Shown here: positions 15,485-23,640 of the stretch, piece by piece | Numbering within the stretch: position 1 is the stretch's first letter | How the letters are laid out: each line of letters starts with the position of its first letter | Notes under the pieces: generated by a model | What the model saw: the letters and a program-made list of their open reading frames with translations, nothing else | What the model was told of the DNA's origin: nothing | The model's database searches: none | Position numbers and translations under genes: made by a program | IMG/VR virus record: IMGVR_UViG_3300040770_000255 | Location: 1-35,336 of that record | Reading direction: 5' to 3' (one strand) | Length of the DNA: 35,336 bases | Origin: a virus

Positions 15485-15639
15485 AAAATAATAAAAGAAC
15501 CTACATTTTTAACGGCGTTAATTATCAATTGAAAGCAAAACTTACATTTTACGATAAAATAATGATCTTAACAGGCTTTATTTTTCTTTTTGGCCTGTGG
15601 GTTTCCGGCTTCTTGTTATTGGCTTTTGCGTTATGGTAA
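15481..15639 (+). CDS. Small 52-residue membrane protein, TTG start
   Basis: A frame from TTG at 15481 (TTGA overlap with the previous stop) to TAA at 15639 encodes an N-terminal polar part (KNNKRTYIFNGVNYQLKAKL) and one transmembrane helix (MILTGFIFLFGLWVSGFLLL and onward). Its end overlaps the primase ATG at 15633. A TTGA-coupled start is also used by the MuF gene here, which supports this one. No function recognised. Confidence 0.5.
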   Translation: MKNNKRTYIFNGVNYQLKAKLTFYDKIMILTGFIFLFGLWVSGFLLLAFALW

Positions 15640-16520
15640 AATTTCAATTTTATCCAGCGCGCGTAAATTCTAAAAAACCAATTGGCGAAGTAACTCTTTT
15701 AGAATTCCTTAAAGCAAACCAAGACCCAAACGACGAAATAAAGGCCGTATTCGCACAAATAGCACAAGCTGAAGCCAACGGCGACCAAAAACAAAAAGCC
15801 TTCTTAAAACAGTCTTTTCTTTACTATTTTACGCCGTGCGTATGGACCGACGGCCAAGGGCGTTCGTATGATAACATTTTAAGTTTTACCGGCTTGGCAG
15901 TTCTTGACTTTGATCATATCGAAAACGCGAATGAATTCAAATATTTTATATTTAACTCTTTTCCGTCCGTTGTCGCTGGCTGGCTGTCACCTTCTAAAAA
16001 AGGCTGTAAATTTCTTGTAAAAATTCCGGTCGTTAAAACTGTCGACGAATTCAAGTCTTATTTTTACGGCCTTGGCTTGGAAATGGAAAACTTCAAAGGC
16101 TTCGACGGAACCGGCCAAAACGCAATTTTACCTTTATTCCTGTCGTACGACCCCGATTTATTATATAGGGAAAACGCCGAAACGTGGACCAAGCGCGGAA
16201 AAATGCTAAACGCCTTTGTCGCGTCTTCGGCGCCTTTGGTTCCGGTCCAAGTTGGTGAAGGCGACCAAGCGCGCGTTCAGCGAATTATAATTAAATTATT
16301 TGAAGCTATCGTTTCCGACGGACACCCGCAAGTTAGAAGCGCCGGCGTAACTTTGGGCGGCTATGTCGCCAGCGGTTACATGGACCAAGCCAGCGCCGAA
16401 AATTTTATTAATTCATTAATACAAAATAATTCATACCTTCGAAAAGGAATTTCAGGCTACCAAATCACCGCAAAAACAGCGATTCAAAAAGGAATGTTAT
16501 CGCAATTAACCCTTCAATAA
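15633..16520 (+). CDS. Primase, VirE-N / BT4734-like (AEP superfamily)
   Basis: 295 residues from the ATG at 15633; an in-frame ATG 12 codons upstream lies inside the small membrane gene and gives a hydrophobic lead, so I prefer the shorter form. The mark of the archaeo-eukaryotic primase fold is FTGLAVLDFDHIEN, with Asp92 and Asp94 as the metal-binding pair, then WLSPSKKGCKFLVKIP, matching the SxSGxGxK-like segment of VirE-N proteins. It should lay RNA or DNA primers. The helicase starts on the base after its stop. In many mobile elements the two activities are one polypeptide; here they are separate genes. Confidence 0.8.
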   Translation: MVKFQFYPARVNSKKPIGEVTLLEFLKANQDPNDEIKAVFAQIAQAEANGDQKQKAFLKQSFLYYFTPCVWTDGQGRSYDNILSFTGLAVLDFDHIENANEFKYFIFNSFPSVVAGWLSPSKKGCKFLVKIPVVKTVDEFKSYFYGLGLEMENFKGFDGTGQNAILPLFLSYDPDLLYRENAETWTKRGKMLNAFVASSAPLVPVQVGEGDQARVQRIIIKLFEAIVSDGHPQVRSAGVTLGGYVASGYMDQASAENFINSLIQNNSYLRKGISGYQITAKTAIQKGMLSQLTLQ

Positions 16521-18020
16521 ATGAACAACAACAAAGAAGTAACAGCTGACGACTTTATAAAAGAAAATTTTATACATGACAAAAAATATGTTGAATTCGA
16601 CGAAACGCCTGAAGTACAACAGGCCCGAAATGACCAAGAAAAAGCAAGCTGGCGCGAAGTTTATAGTTTTGCACACGCTATAAATAAAGCCGGCCGTTCG
16701 TTCACCGAAACGGACGTAAAAAACCAATGCGAACGTTTTTATTTGTCATTCGAAAAAGTGCAATTAGTTTTTCAAAAAGTAGCGGAAAACAATCAGGACG
16801 AATTCGGAATTGAAGACAAGCCGGAAATTTTCAAAGTCGAAAATTTTCTTCGAAAAAATTGGGATTTTGTTCGAAACGAAGTAACGCAAAGAAGCGAATA
16901 CAGACTAAAGAATTCGACCAACGAATTCGAAAAATTAAACGTCGATAGCCTATACAGGAAACTGCAACATGTTCGTTTTACTTTTTCAATCGACAAAGTT
17001 AAGTCTTTGCTTCGGTCCGATTTTGTGAAGACTTACAACCCTTTTTTCGAGTATTTCGAAGCCTTGGAGCCGTGGAACCGCGAAGTTGATCATATAGGTA
17101 ATTTGGCCAATTATGTGACAACAACCGACCAAAATTTTCACGTTACGCAATTTCGGAAAATGCTCGTTCGTTGTATAGGGTGCGCGCTTTACGGCGTAGA
17201 AAATCGTTTCGTCTATGTTTTTGTAGGCGAAAAGCAAGAAAAAGGAAAAAGTACTTTTATTCGTTTTTTAAACCCGTTCGGCCGTAACTATTACACCGAA
17301 GCACCAATTAGAGACAATAAAGACACTTATTTTTCTTTTTCTGAAAACTTCATCTACAACCTTGAAGAACTTGCTTCGCTGTCTAATTTAGAGGTTAATC
17401 AATTGAAGTCTATTATTTCTATGACTACGATCAAAGAACGTAAGGCTTACGCCGTGGACGCCGAGGAACAACCAAGACGGACGAATTTTTTCGGTTCCAC
17501 TAATAAGAACGAATTTTTGACCGATACGGAAAACACGCGCTGGCTATGCGTTAACGTTGAAGACATAAATTGGAACTATAAAAAAGACGTTGACATTCAC
17601 GCCGTTTGGTCGCAAGCCTTCGCTTTATACCATGACGAGGAATATAACCAATTTTTAACCGCTGGCGAAATGAGCGTTCGCGACTTGCTGAATAAAAACT
17701 TCGAAGTTTCCGACCTTGAAAAAGATTTAATTAAGCAATGCTTTGAAATTGGCGACGAAAAAGGTTCTTTTTACTCTTTGCCTGACATTATTTCGACGCT
17801 AAGCGATAAATTTAACGGTAAGCCGCTTAATTCGCGCTTTATTGGCAAATCTATGGCCCAGCTTGGTTTTTTGGCTGGAATCCAGCGCGTAAATGGACAC
17901 AAGACGCGCGGCTATTGGGTGAACCTAAGAACGACGGCTTTATACGAAAACGGCGACGAAAAGACGCCTTTCGTCAAACCTGAAGTAAAAGAGGCGGAAC
18001 AAAAAGAATTTAAGTTTTAA
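16521..18020 (+). CDS. Replicative helicase, VirE family P-loop ATPase
   Basis: 499 residues. The C-terminal two-thirds carry the virulence-associated-E domain: Walker A GEKQEKGKST at 236-245 (Lys243), Walker B-like FIYNLEEL around 277-284, a sensor segment STNKNEFLTDTENTRW and an arginine-containing VNVEDINW. This family is found in phage and plasmid replication proteins as the helicase partner of AEP primases. The N-terminal 200 residues are helical and may contact primase or DNA. It directly precedes the repeat array proposed as origin, as expected for an initiator-helicase acting on its own gene's flank. Confidence 0.88.
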   Translation: MNNNKEVTADDFIKENFIHDKKYVEFDETPEVQQARNDQEKASWREVYSFAHAINKAGRSFTETDVKNQCERFYLSFEKVQLVFQKVAENNQDEFGIEDKPEIFKVENFLRKNWDFVRNEVTQRSEYRLKNSTNEFEKLNVDSLYRKLQHVRFTFSIDKVKSLLRSDFVKTYNPFFEYFEALEPWNREVDHIGNLANYVTTTDQNFHVTQFRKMLVRCIGCALYGVENRFVYVFVGEKQEKGKSTFIRFLNPFGRNYYTEAPIRDNKDTYFSFSENFIYNLEELASLSNLEVNQLKSIISMTTIKERKAYAVDAEEQPRRTNFFGSTNKNEFLTDTENTRWLCVNVEDINWNYKKDVDIHAVWSQAFALYHDEEYNQFLTAGEMSVRDLLNKNFEVSDLEKDLIKQCFEIGDEKGSFYSLPDIISTLSDKFNGKPLNSRFIGKSMAQLGFLAGIQRVNGHKTRGYWVNLRTTALYENGDEKTPFVKPEVKEAEQKEFKF

Positions 18021-18026
18021 CCATGC

Positions 18027-18296
18027 GGAACAACAGAAACGCGTTTTGGAACATCACAAAAAAAGCTATTGTTCCAGCTGAAGCCAACGCTGGCGCTGGC
18101 TGGAACATGTGGAACATTAGGAACATCACTTTTCAAACATTTTCCAAGGACATGAAAACAACCATATTTAAATATACAAAAGTTTTAAGGAATTTGATGT
18201 TCCTATTGTTCCACCGGTCCGCAAGCCTTACCATTAAAGGGCTAAGGGTGGAACATCAAAAAAAATCCTGTTGTTCCATGATGTTCCACATGTTCC
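18027..18296. other. Candidate replication origin: inverted arrays of GGAACA iterons
   Basis: Twelve copies of GGAACA or its complement TGTTCC in 270 bases. Plus-oriented copies begin at 18027, 18048, 18102, 18111, 18120 and 18250; inverse copies begin near 18070, 18198, 18207, 18272, 18282 and 18291. Three plus copies have a strict 9-base period with consensus TGGAACATN, and pairs of inverse copies also stand 9 apart. The left cluster is mostly direct, the right mostly inverted, and between them lies an AT-rich core (ATATTTAAATATAC around 18165-18178). Iterons beside a primase-helicase gene recall the phage P4 system. An open frame of 93 codons crosses the array but looks forced by the repeats. 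This region also accounts for the gap 18021-18342. Confidence 0.7.
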
Positions 18297-18342
18297 ACTT
18301 TTGAAATGCCAAATTAAATAATAAAAAAAAAATAAAAACAAG

Positions 18343-19038
18343 ATGACAAATCCATTTATTGACAGTTCGGCCGTGGCCGGTGAATGCGAAAAAATAATTG
18401 AAAACCAAAAACAAACCGAAGGCCGTATTCAGTCCGAATGCTTCATTTGGTTTAATAATGAATTTCCAGCTTTGCGCGGTTTAATGTATCATGTACCAAA
18501 CGGCGGCTTAATGACAGGAGCAAAAGGAAACCAATTAAAAGCAATGGGCGTCGTTGCTGGCGTTCCTGATCTTGAATTTCATTTTTGGAAAAGAACCTTC
18601 TTTTTGGAATGTAAGACCCCGACAGGAACCGTTTCAAAAGACCAAATAAAAATTCATAATATTTTAGACGAACACGGTTTTAGGGTTTTTGTATTCAGGT
18701 CAAAAAAAGAGTTTCAAGACATTATTTATGCGATTATTGAAGACAAGTCGCCAATGTTTAAAAGAGGCTTAAAACGGGCCGAATTCGAATACAGAAACGG
18801 CGTTTTTAATTATCTTTACAACTTAGAAGAAGGAAACGTTCAAATGCTAGATGATTTAGTTACGCCGGAAAATTACGAACGTTTCAAAGGCTTGGTTATT
18901 GAATTTATAAACGAAGGTTTTGACAGTCTCGAAGGCTTCGAAATACTTTTTACGCCGGACTATTTAGGTTTCTATAAAAAAAGCCTTGAAAAAGAAACTG
19001 AAGTATTTTACAAAGGTTCAACAACAACAGAAATATAA
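18343..19038 (+). CDS. VRR-NUC domain nuclease with extra C-terminal region
   Basis: 231 residues. Residues about 25-125 contain the VRR-NUC PD-(D/E)xK core: YHVPNGG, then GVPDLEF with the metal-binding Asp, then FFLECKT with Glu and Lys, and TVSKDQIKIHNIL with the conserved Gln. Phage VRR-NUC proteins usually stop soon after; this one continues for about 100 acidic, helical residues (YLYNLEEGNVQMLDDLVTPE and onward) of unknown role. Members act as Holliday-junction or structure-specific nucleases. Located between the origin candidate and terminase, it may resolve branched DNA before packaging. Confidence 0.8.
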   Translation: MTNPFIDSSAVAGECEKIIENQKQTEGRIQSECFIWFNNEFPALRGLMYHVPNGGLMTGAKGNQLKAMGVVAGVPDLEFHFWKRTFFLECKTPTGTVSKDQIKIHNILDEHGFRVFVFRSKKEFQDIIYAIIEDKSPMFKRGLKRAEFEYRNGVFNYLYNLEEGNVQMLDDLVTPENYERFKGLVIEFINEGFDSLEGFEILFTPDYLGFYKKSLEKETEVFYKGSTTTEI

Positions 19039-19044
19039 ATAAAA

Positions 19045-19608
19045 ATGAAACAACCGAAACCCCGAAAAACAGACGAAAAGAAGGCCGAACGCTTGGCAGT
19101 TCGTGACGCTTCTTTGATTCCTTTTTCGATAATTGTTGAAGACAAAAAAGAAAACAAACCGACTGTTAAAAAGTCGGCTATTGAAAAGCAAAAAGATTTT
19201 ATTGAATTAATATTTTCAAAGAACCCCGTCGGCCGTCCAAGGCTTTATTCAACAGCCGAAGAACTTGAAGCCGAAATAACGAATTATTTTATTTATTGTT
19301 ATAGCAATTCTATAAAGCTGACTATTAGCGGTTTAGTTTTGTACTGCGGCTTTTCAGATAGAAAAAGTTTTTACGCTTATGAAGAAAACCGCGAATTTAG
19401 TCACATTATCAAGAAGGCGCGCGGGATAATAACGCTACATTACGAAAACCTTTTGACTGAAGCGTTCCCGCAAGGGGCGGTTTTTGCGCTCAAAAATTTA
19501 GGCTGGAACGCTGAAGAAAAAATTGAAAACACCGTAAAAACCAAAACGTCGTTTTATATTGGCGGCGACGAAATTGAAGACATAGATTATTATGGCGAAA
19601 ACGAATAA
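19045..19608 (+). CDS. terS: Terminase small subunit
   Basis: 187 residues. It has a basic N-terminus (KQPKPRKTDEKKAERLAVRD) and a GRPRLYSTAEELEAEI segment, typical of DNA-packaging gp3-like small terminases, then a helix-turn-helix-like region (LTISGLVLYCGFSDRKSFYA) and KKARGIITLHYENLLTEAFP. Its acidic C-terminus (GGDEIEDIDYYGENE) may contact the large subunit. It overlaps the large subunit by 17 bases. It should recognise the packaging site and load the motor; no pac or cos site could be located from the sequence. Confidence 0.85.
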   Translation: MKQPKPRKTDEKKAERLAVRDASLIPFSIIVEDKKENKPTVKKSAIEKQKDFIELIFSKNPVGRPRLYSTAEELEAEITNYFIYCYSNSIKLTISGLVLYCGFSDRKSFYAYEENREFSHIIKKARGIITLHYENLLTEAFPQGAVFALKNLGWNAEEKIENTVKTKTSFYIGGDEIEDIDYYGENE

Positions 19609-21148
19609 CGACGTTAACCGCGTCGCACTTAAATTTAATTGGAAACTTTTCAATCCAAACTTTCACCATATAGAACGCGAATTTAGAGACACGACGCGCC
19701 GTTTTATATGGTGCTACGGCGGCTCGTCTTCAGCAAAAACATATTCAGTCAGTCAGGCGGTTTTGATTATTGGCGCGCTCGTCGAAGGTAGTGACACGCT
19801 TGTTTTTCGTAAAGTTTCGGCGACCCTTGAAAGCACCATTTTCAAAGATTTCGTCGGAATTATTGCGAAGCTGAAGCTGGACGCCTTTTTTAAAATTAAT
19901 TACAGAAAAATAACTTGTATTAACGGCGCCGTTATTGACTTTAAAGGTCTTGACGACAATCAAAAAATAAAAGGAATTTCCGGATATAAGCGCGTAGTCA
20001 TGGACGAAATAAGCGAAATGGAATTTGGCGATTTCAAGCAAATTCGTAAACGTTTAAGGGGCCAAATTGGTCAGCAAATTATTTGCATGTTCAATCCAAT
20101 TGACGAAGAACATTGGATAAAAAAAGAAGTTTTTGACAAGCAAGACAAGCGCGTTTTGTCGAATTCATTAATCGACAGGAACGGCGTCTTGAAATTGGAC
20201 GTTAATCCGGTTTATACTGAAGTCACCGAAAAATGGGAAGGCGGCCCGTTATTCATTAAAGGAGTGCAAAGGCCGTCGAATATCGTTGTAATGAAGTCGA
20301 CTTATTTGAATAACTTTTGGGTCGTTGGTTCGCCGTGCGAAACGTTCGGCTTTACCGATGAGCAAACTATAATGGACTTTGATCAGGATAAAGCAAACGA
20401 TTGGGATTTTTACGCGGTTTACGGCCTTGGAAATTGGGGTAAATTGAATAAAGGCGGCGAAATGTATAAAAACTTTGACGTTAAAAGGCACGTTAAACCG
20501 TGGCTTTATGACCCTGAACGCTCGCTTCACCTGACTTTTGACGAAAACGTAAATCCTTTTATGACGCTGGACATTTTTCAAGCTGAAGGAATGAAGGCTT
20601 GGCAAATTGACGAAATTTGTCTTGAAGACCCAAGGAACACTTTAACGCATACGATCAAAGAATTTGCGGACCGGTACGCGCCGAACGGGATGACCATTTT
20701 TATTTACGGCGACGCGACAAGTAAAAAGCAAGACGTCAAGCTAGAAAAGGGCGTTAATTTTTTTGTACTTATTGAAAACCAATTAATTGCTAAGGGTTTT
20801 AACGTGGTTCGTCGAGTTCCGTCCAAAAACCCAAACGTCGAACTTCGCTGCAATTGGTTTAACGCGGTTCTGAACGGTCTCGACGGAATTGAAGTAAGTT
20901 TTGGCGACAATTGCGCGAAAACCATTGGCGACTACAAATATTTAAAACAAGCTTCGGACGGCGGAAAACATAAGGAAAAAGTTAAGAATTCAACAACAGG
21001 CGTTGTTTTCGAAAAATACGGCCACAACACCGACGCGAATGACTACTTTTTTACTTATTTCTTTTCGTCTAGCTTCGATAATTTCGGTTCGTCAAAGGCG
21101 GTTCAAAAAACGATAATTAGAAACCGTTCATTAAAAGGCGCTTATTGA
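19592..21148 (+). CDS. terL: Terminase large subunit
   Basis: 518 residues. ATPase part: Walker A variant GGSSSAKT at 43-50 (Lys49), Walker B VVMDE with Asp138/Glu139, and a coupling-motif region around IICMFNPIDEEHWIK. C-terminal RNase H-like nuclease: FIYGDATSKKQD near residue 375, then a middle acidic site around EVSFGDNC, and GHNTDANDYFFTYFF near the end. The type is like PBSX-family Terminase_3. It cleaves concatemers and drives DNA into the prohead. The Walker A contains serines where many have G/K, as is common in this family. A TAnnTTTG box follows after the stop. Confidence 0.95.
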   Translation: MAKTNNDVNRVALKFNWKLFNPNFHHIEREFRDTTRRFIWCYGGSSSAKTYSVSQAVLIIGALVEGSDTLVFRKVSATLESTIFKDFVGIIAKLKLDAFFKINYRKITCINGAVIDFKGLDDNQKIKGISGYKRVVMDEISEMEFGDFKQIRKRLRGQIGQQIICMFNPIDEEHWIKKEVFDKQDKRVLSNSLIDRNGVLKLDVNPVYTEVTEKWEGGPLFIKGVQRPSNIVVMKSTYLNNFWVVGSPCETFGFTDEQTIMDFDQDKANDWDFYAVYGLGNWGKLNKGGEMYKNFDVKRHVKPWLYDPERSLHLTFDENVNPFMTLDIFQAEGMKAWQIDEICLEDPRNTLTHTIKEFADRYAPNGMTIFIYGDATSKKQDVKLEKGVNFFVLIENQLIAKGFNVVRRVPSKNPNVELRCNWFNAVLNGLDGIEVSFGDNCAKTIGDYKYLKQASDGGKHKEKVKNSTTGVVFEKYGHNTDANDYFFTYFFSSSFDNFGSSKAVQKTIIRNRSLKGAY

Positions 21149-21158
21149 TAAAAAATAG

Positions 21159-21166
21159 TATATTTG
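21159..21166 (+). promoter_or_regulatory. TAnnTTTG box upstream of the acidic structural-region gene
   Basis: TATATTTG, a perfect -7 box, 11 bases after the terminase stop and 35 bases before the next ATG. The nearest TTG upstream is only 11 bases away and no good -33 word is present, so strength is uncertain. It could give independent late expression of the next gene. Confidence 0.45.
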
Positions 21167-21200
21167 AGGTCGATATAATTTAACACAAAATAACATAACT

Positions 21201-21569
21201 ATGAGTAAATTAAAATTTAACGTCGTTTGCACGAACATCGATCACACCGAAGCCGGCGCTTATATTGCCTCGTTTGTTCCAGCTGACGAAAAAACAAAGG
21301 ACAAATTGAAGGACGGCTTTCGCGTTGCTGTCGGTTCCGAAGACTTTGAAGAAGGCGAAGAACCTGAAGCGTTTGAAGAAGCTTTTAAGGTCGGCGAATT
21401 GTACGAAATGACAATAGACGAACCGAAGGCGGTCGAAGAAAAAAGCGACGAAGAAAAAGCAAAAACAGCTGAAGCCAAGGCGAAGAAAGCTGAAGCTGAC
21501 AAAGCTTATAAGGCCAAGAAAAAAGCCGAAGAAGCTGAAGCGATAAACCAAGCTACAAAAAACGCTTAA
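21201..21569 (+). CDS. Charged protein with lysine/alanine/glutamate tail, unknown
   Basis: 122 residues. The N-terminal 75 look folded (KLKFNVVCTNIDHTEAGAYI, then FKVGELYEMTIDE). The last 45 are almost only E, K, A and D (KTAEAKAKKAEADKAYKAKK), a long charged helix or coiled coil. It stands alone between a promoter box and a clear terminator, so it is a single-gene unit between terminase and the head genes. A possible head accessory or DNA-binding protein; no family recognised. Confidence 0.65.
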   Translation: MSKLKFNVVCTNIDHTEAGAYIASFVPADEKTKDKLKDGFRVAVGSEDFEEGEEPEAFEEAFKVGELYEMTIDEPKAVEEKSDEEKAKTAEAKAKKAEADKAYKAKKKAEEAEAINQATKNA

Positions 21570-21587
21570 TACTTAATTTTTAAATTG

Positions 21588-21619
21588 AAACGCCTTATTA
21601 ATTAGGGCGTTTTTTTTTG
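21588..21619 (+). terminator. Rho-independent terminator
   Basis: A seven-base stem AAACGCC/GGCGTTT with an AT-rich loop, running into nine T residues (21610-21618). It closes the single-gene unit and is followed at once by a new -7 box, so the head operon starts fresh. Confidence 0.85.
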
Positions 21620-21620
21620 T

Positions 21621-21628
21621 TATATTTG
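21621..21628 (+). promoter_or_regulatory. TAnnTTTG box, head-operon promoter
   Basis: TATATTTG two bases after the terminator T-run and 17 bases before the first head-gene ATG. The -33 region would fall within the terminator stem and shows no clear TTG, so the upstream element is atypical. The short leader would leave little room for a ribosome site, in keeping with A-rich leaders elsewhere. Confidence 0.5.
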
Positions 21629-21644
21629 GCAAAACATTTTTATT

Positions 21645-22343
21645 ATGGCTTTTTTGATCAAACGAGACTATTTTATTTTAATCGACGAAGAAAACCTTGA
21701 CGTCGTTAGTTATTCCGGCGACGAAGGTACAAGCGCCGAAAGTATTATTGAAGAAACCGAAGCGAACGTTCTTTTCGAAATTTCGTCTTATTTATCGGGG
21801 CGTTATGACGTTTCGAAAGTATTTTTTCCGGTCCTTGAATATTTGAACGGCGAAACGTTCAAAGCTGGCGACTTTATTTATTTAAACGCGCCAAAATACG
21901 ACGTTTTAAGCGCTTATTTAGTCGGCGCCTTAATTGTCAAGCTTGACGGTTTTGTTTATCGTTGTTCAACAGCTGGAGCCGGACCCGAAGCCGATTTTGA
22001 AGTTATCGGAAAAGCTGGAAATTATTACACGGCTATAATTGACACGAACGCTGGCGACTTGTTTAGCGATTCGACGAAGTTCGAGACAGGCGAAAAAAGG
22101 AACGCCTTAATAAAACGTTATGTTATCGATATTACTTTGTATGAATTGCATTCGCGAATAAATCCGAGGAATATACCAGAATTCAGAATTCAAAGGCGCG
22201 ACGACGCTATAAAATGGCTTGGAATGGTCCAGAACCCAAGGAACAACGTCGACGCTGACTTTCTACCGAAGCGCGACTTGGGGCCGCAAAAAGGAAACGA
22301 TATTTCTTGGAGTTCAAAGAAAAAATTAAGTCACGACTATTAA
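21645..22343 (+). CDS. Head-tail adaptor, Mu gp36-like (DUF1320) with an inserted domain
   Basis: 232 residues. Residues 1-60 (MAFLIKRDYFILIDEENL, then EISSYLSGRYDVSKVF) and 150-195 (RNALIKRYVIDITLYELHSR, then DDAIKWLGM) match the helical core of the Mu gp36/DUF1320 family, which forms a ring beneath the portal. Between them, about 60-147, is an insertion (FKAGDFIYL, then DGFVYRCSTAGAGPEADFEV) that looks like a small beta domain of the kind displayed on virions or binding sugars. The C-terminus is basic and extended. First gene of the head operon, ahead of the portal. Confidence 0.7.
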   Translation: MAFLIKRDYFILIDEENLDVVSYSGDEGTSAESIIEETEANVLFEISSYLSGRYDVSKVFFPVLEYLNGETFKAGDFIYLNAPKYDVLSAYLVGALIVKLDGFVYRCSTAGAGPEADFEVIGKAGNYYTAIIDTNAGDLFSDSTKFETGEKRNALIKRYVIDITLYELHSRINPRNIPEFRIQRRDDAIKWLGMVQNPRNNVDADFLPKRDLGPQKGNDISWSSKKKLSHDY

Positions 22344-22353
22344 AACCAAATAA

Positions 22354-23640
22354 ATGAGAATTTTAAACTACGAAATAAGCAAAAAAGGCGTCGTTAACCT
22401 GATCAAAGAAGACAAAAGAAACGCGTTAAAGCAAATAAAAAGAACCAATAACATTCGCGAAAAAATATATAGAACCGCTTTGGCCCGTTCGCGCGCTGGC
22501 GTTCAGGAATGGAAAAACGCGACAACTTCGGCCGAAAGCTTAATATTACCAAATAACACGGAATTAATTCGAATATATAGAGACGTTGAAGTTGACCTTC
22601 ATCTATTTGCTTTAATGCAAACGATCCGTTTAAAAGTTATAGCGAACAATTTTTTTATTTATAATCAAGACGGGGCCGTTAATGACGAAGCGACAGCTTT
22701 ATTCAAGAAGAAGTGGTTCCGAAAAACGGCGAAATATATAGTCGATTCTGAATTTTACGGATTTAGTTTAATTCAATTTTTGGACGTTAAAGACGGAATT
22801 TTCTCGGACGCCGAAATAGTGCCTCGCGAATACGTTATTCAACAGAAAAGAGGCGTTAAAAAGTCGCTTGCTAATTCGACGGACTTGGTTCCGTTTGACG
22901 CGCCGGAATTCTTAAACTGGGTCGTTGCTGTCGGTGAAATTGACAATTTGGGTCTTTTGCACAAGGCGACGCCGCTAGTCATTAAGAAAAAAGAAGTTAT
23001 TTCCGCATGGAGCGAAGGCGCCGAAATTTTTGGTATGCCTTTGCGCGTAGGACGCACCAACATAGGCGACCCTGTTAAGCGCGCAAACATGGAAGACATG
23101 CTTGAAAATATTGGTTCCGCTGGCTGGGCCGTAATTCACGAAGACGACGTTGTAGAGTTCGTCGAAACGTCCAAGACCGACTTTTTTAAGATATACAAAG
23201 AATTTATTGACACGGTTAATTCTGAACTTTCAAAAGGCTTTTTGCTTCAAACCGGAACGACAGACGAAAAGGCCTTCAGCGGTTCCGCTGGCGTACATGA
23301 AAACCTTTTGAAGTCACTTATTGAAGCTTATATTGTTTTGGTCGAAGAAACGACAAATGAAGCAATAATTCCGGCTTGCGTTCGCTTGGGCCTTTTGCCT
23401 GTTGGTTGCTATTTTAAAAGTGATAACGAACAAAAGATTTCGCTTGAAGACATGGTTAAAATTGTGACTGAATTATTGAAATACAAAGATATTCCAAGCG
23501 GGTTTATATTTGACACGTTCGGCGTTCCTGTCGAAGATAAAGAACTTGAAGAAATTGCGGACCCGAAGGCGTCGCCGTCTTCAGTAATGCAGTCGGTCAA
23601 AAATATGTACTCGAATGTCCTTAAAACTTGTGAACATTGA
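22354..23640 (+). CDS. Portal protein, Mu gp29-like (DUF935)
   Basis: 428 residues. Portal features include IIRIYRDVEVDLHLFALMQT-like N-terminal sequence (about 65-90), a beta wing region, FGMPLRVGRTNIGDPV and the long helix-rich C-terminal half with the tunnel region (FSGSAGVHENLLKSLIEAYI). It belongs to the DUF935 portals of Mu-like heads. It forms the dodecameric DNA gate and docks terminase. Its TGA overlaps the TTG start of the MuF gene (TTGA). Confidence 0.88.
   Translation: MRILNYEISKKGVVNLIKEDKRNALKQIKRTNNIREKIYRTALARSRAGVQEWKNATTSAESLILPNNTELIRIYRDVEVDLHLFALMQTIRLKVIANNFFIYNQDGAVNDEATALFKKKWFRKTAKYIVDSEFYGFSLIQFLDVKDGIFSDAEIVPREYVIQQKRGVKKSLANSTDLVPFDAPEFLNWVVAVGEIDNLGLLHKATPLVIKKKEVISAWSEGAEIFGMPLRVGRTNIGDPVKRANMEDMLENIGSAGWAVIHEDDVVEFVETSKTDFFKIYKEFIDTVNSELSKGFLLQTGTTDEKAFSGSAGVHENLLKSLIEAYIVLVEETTNEAIIPACVRLGLLPVGCYFKSDNEQKISLEDMVKIVTELLKYKDIPSGFIFDTFGVPVEDKELEEIADPKASPSSVMQSVKNMYSNVLKTCEH

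Noticed and set aside
18023-18304. An open frame of 93 codons on the plus strand across the iteron region.
   Set aside because: Its residue pattern (WN-M-WN-I-RN-I repeats, then MMFHMFHF) comes from the GGAACAT units themselves; composition is unlike other genes here, and the repeats run in both orientations, which fits a DNA-binding array, not a protein.
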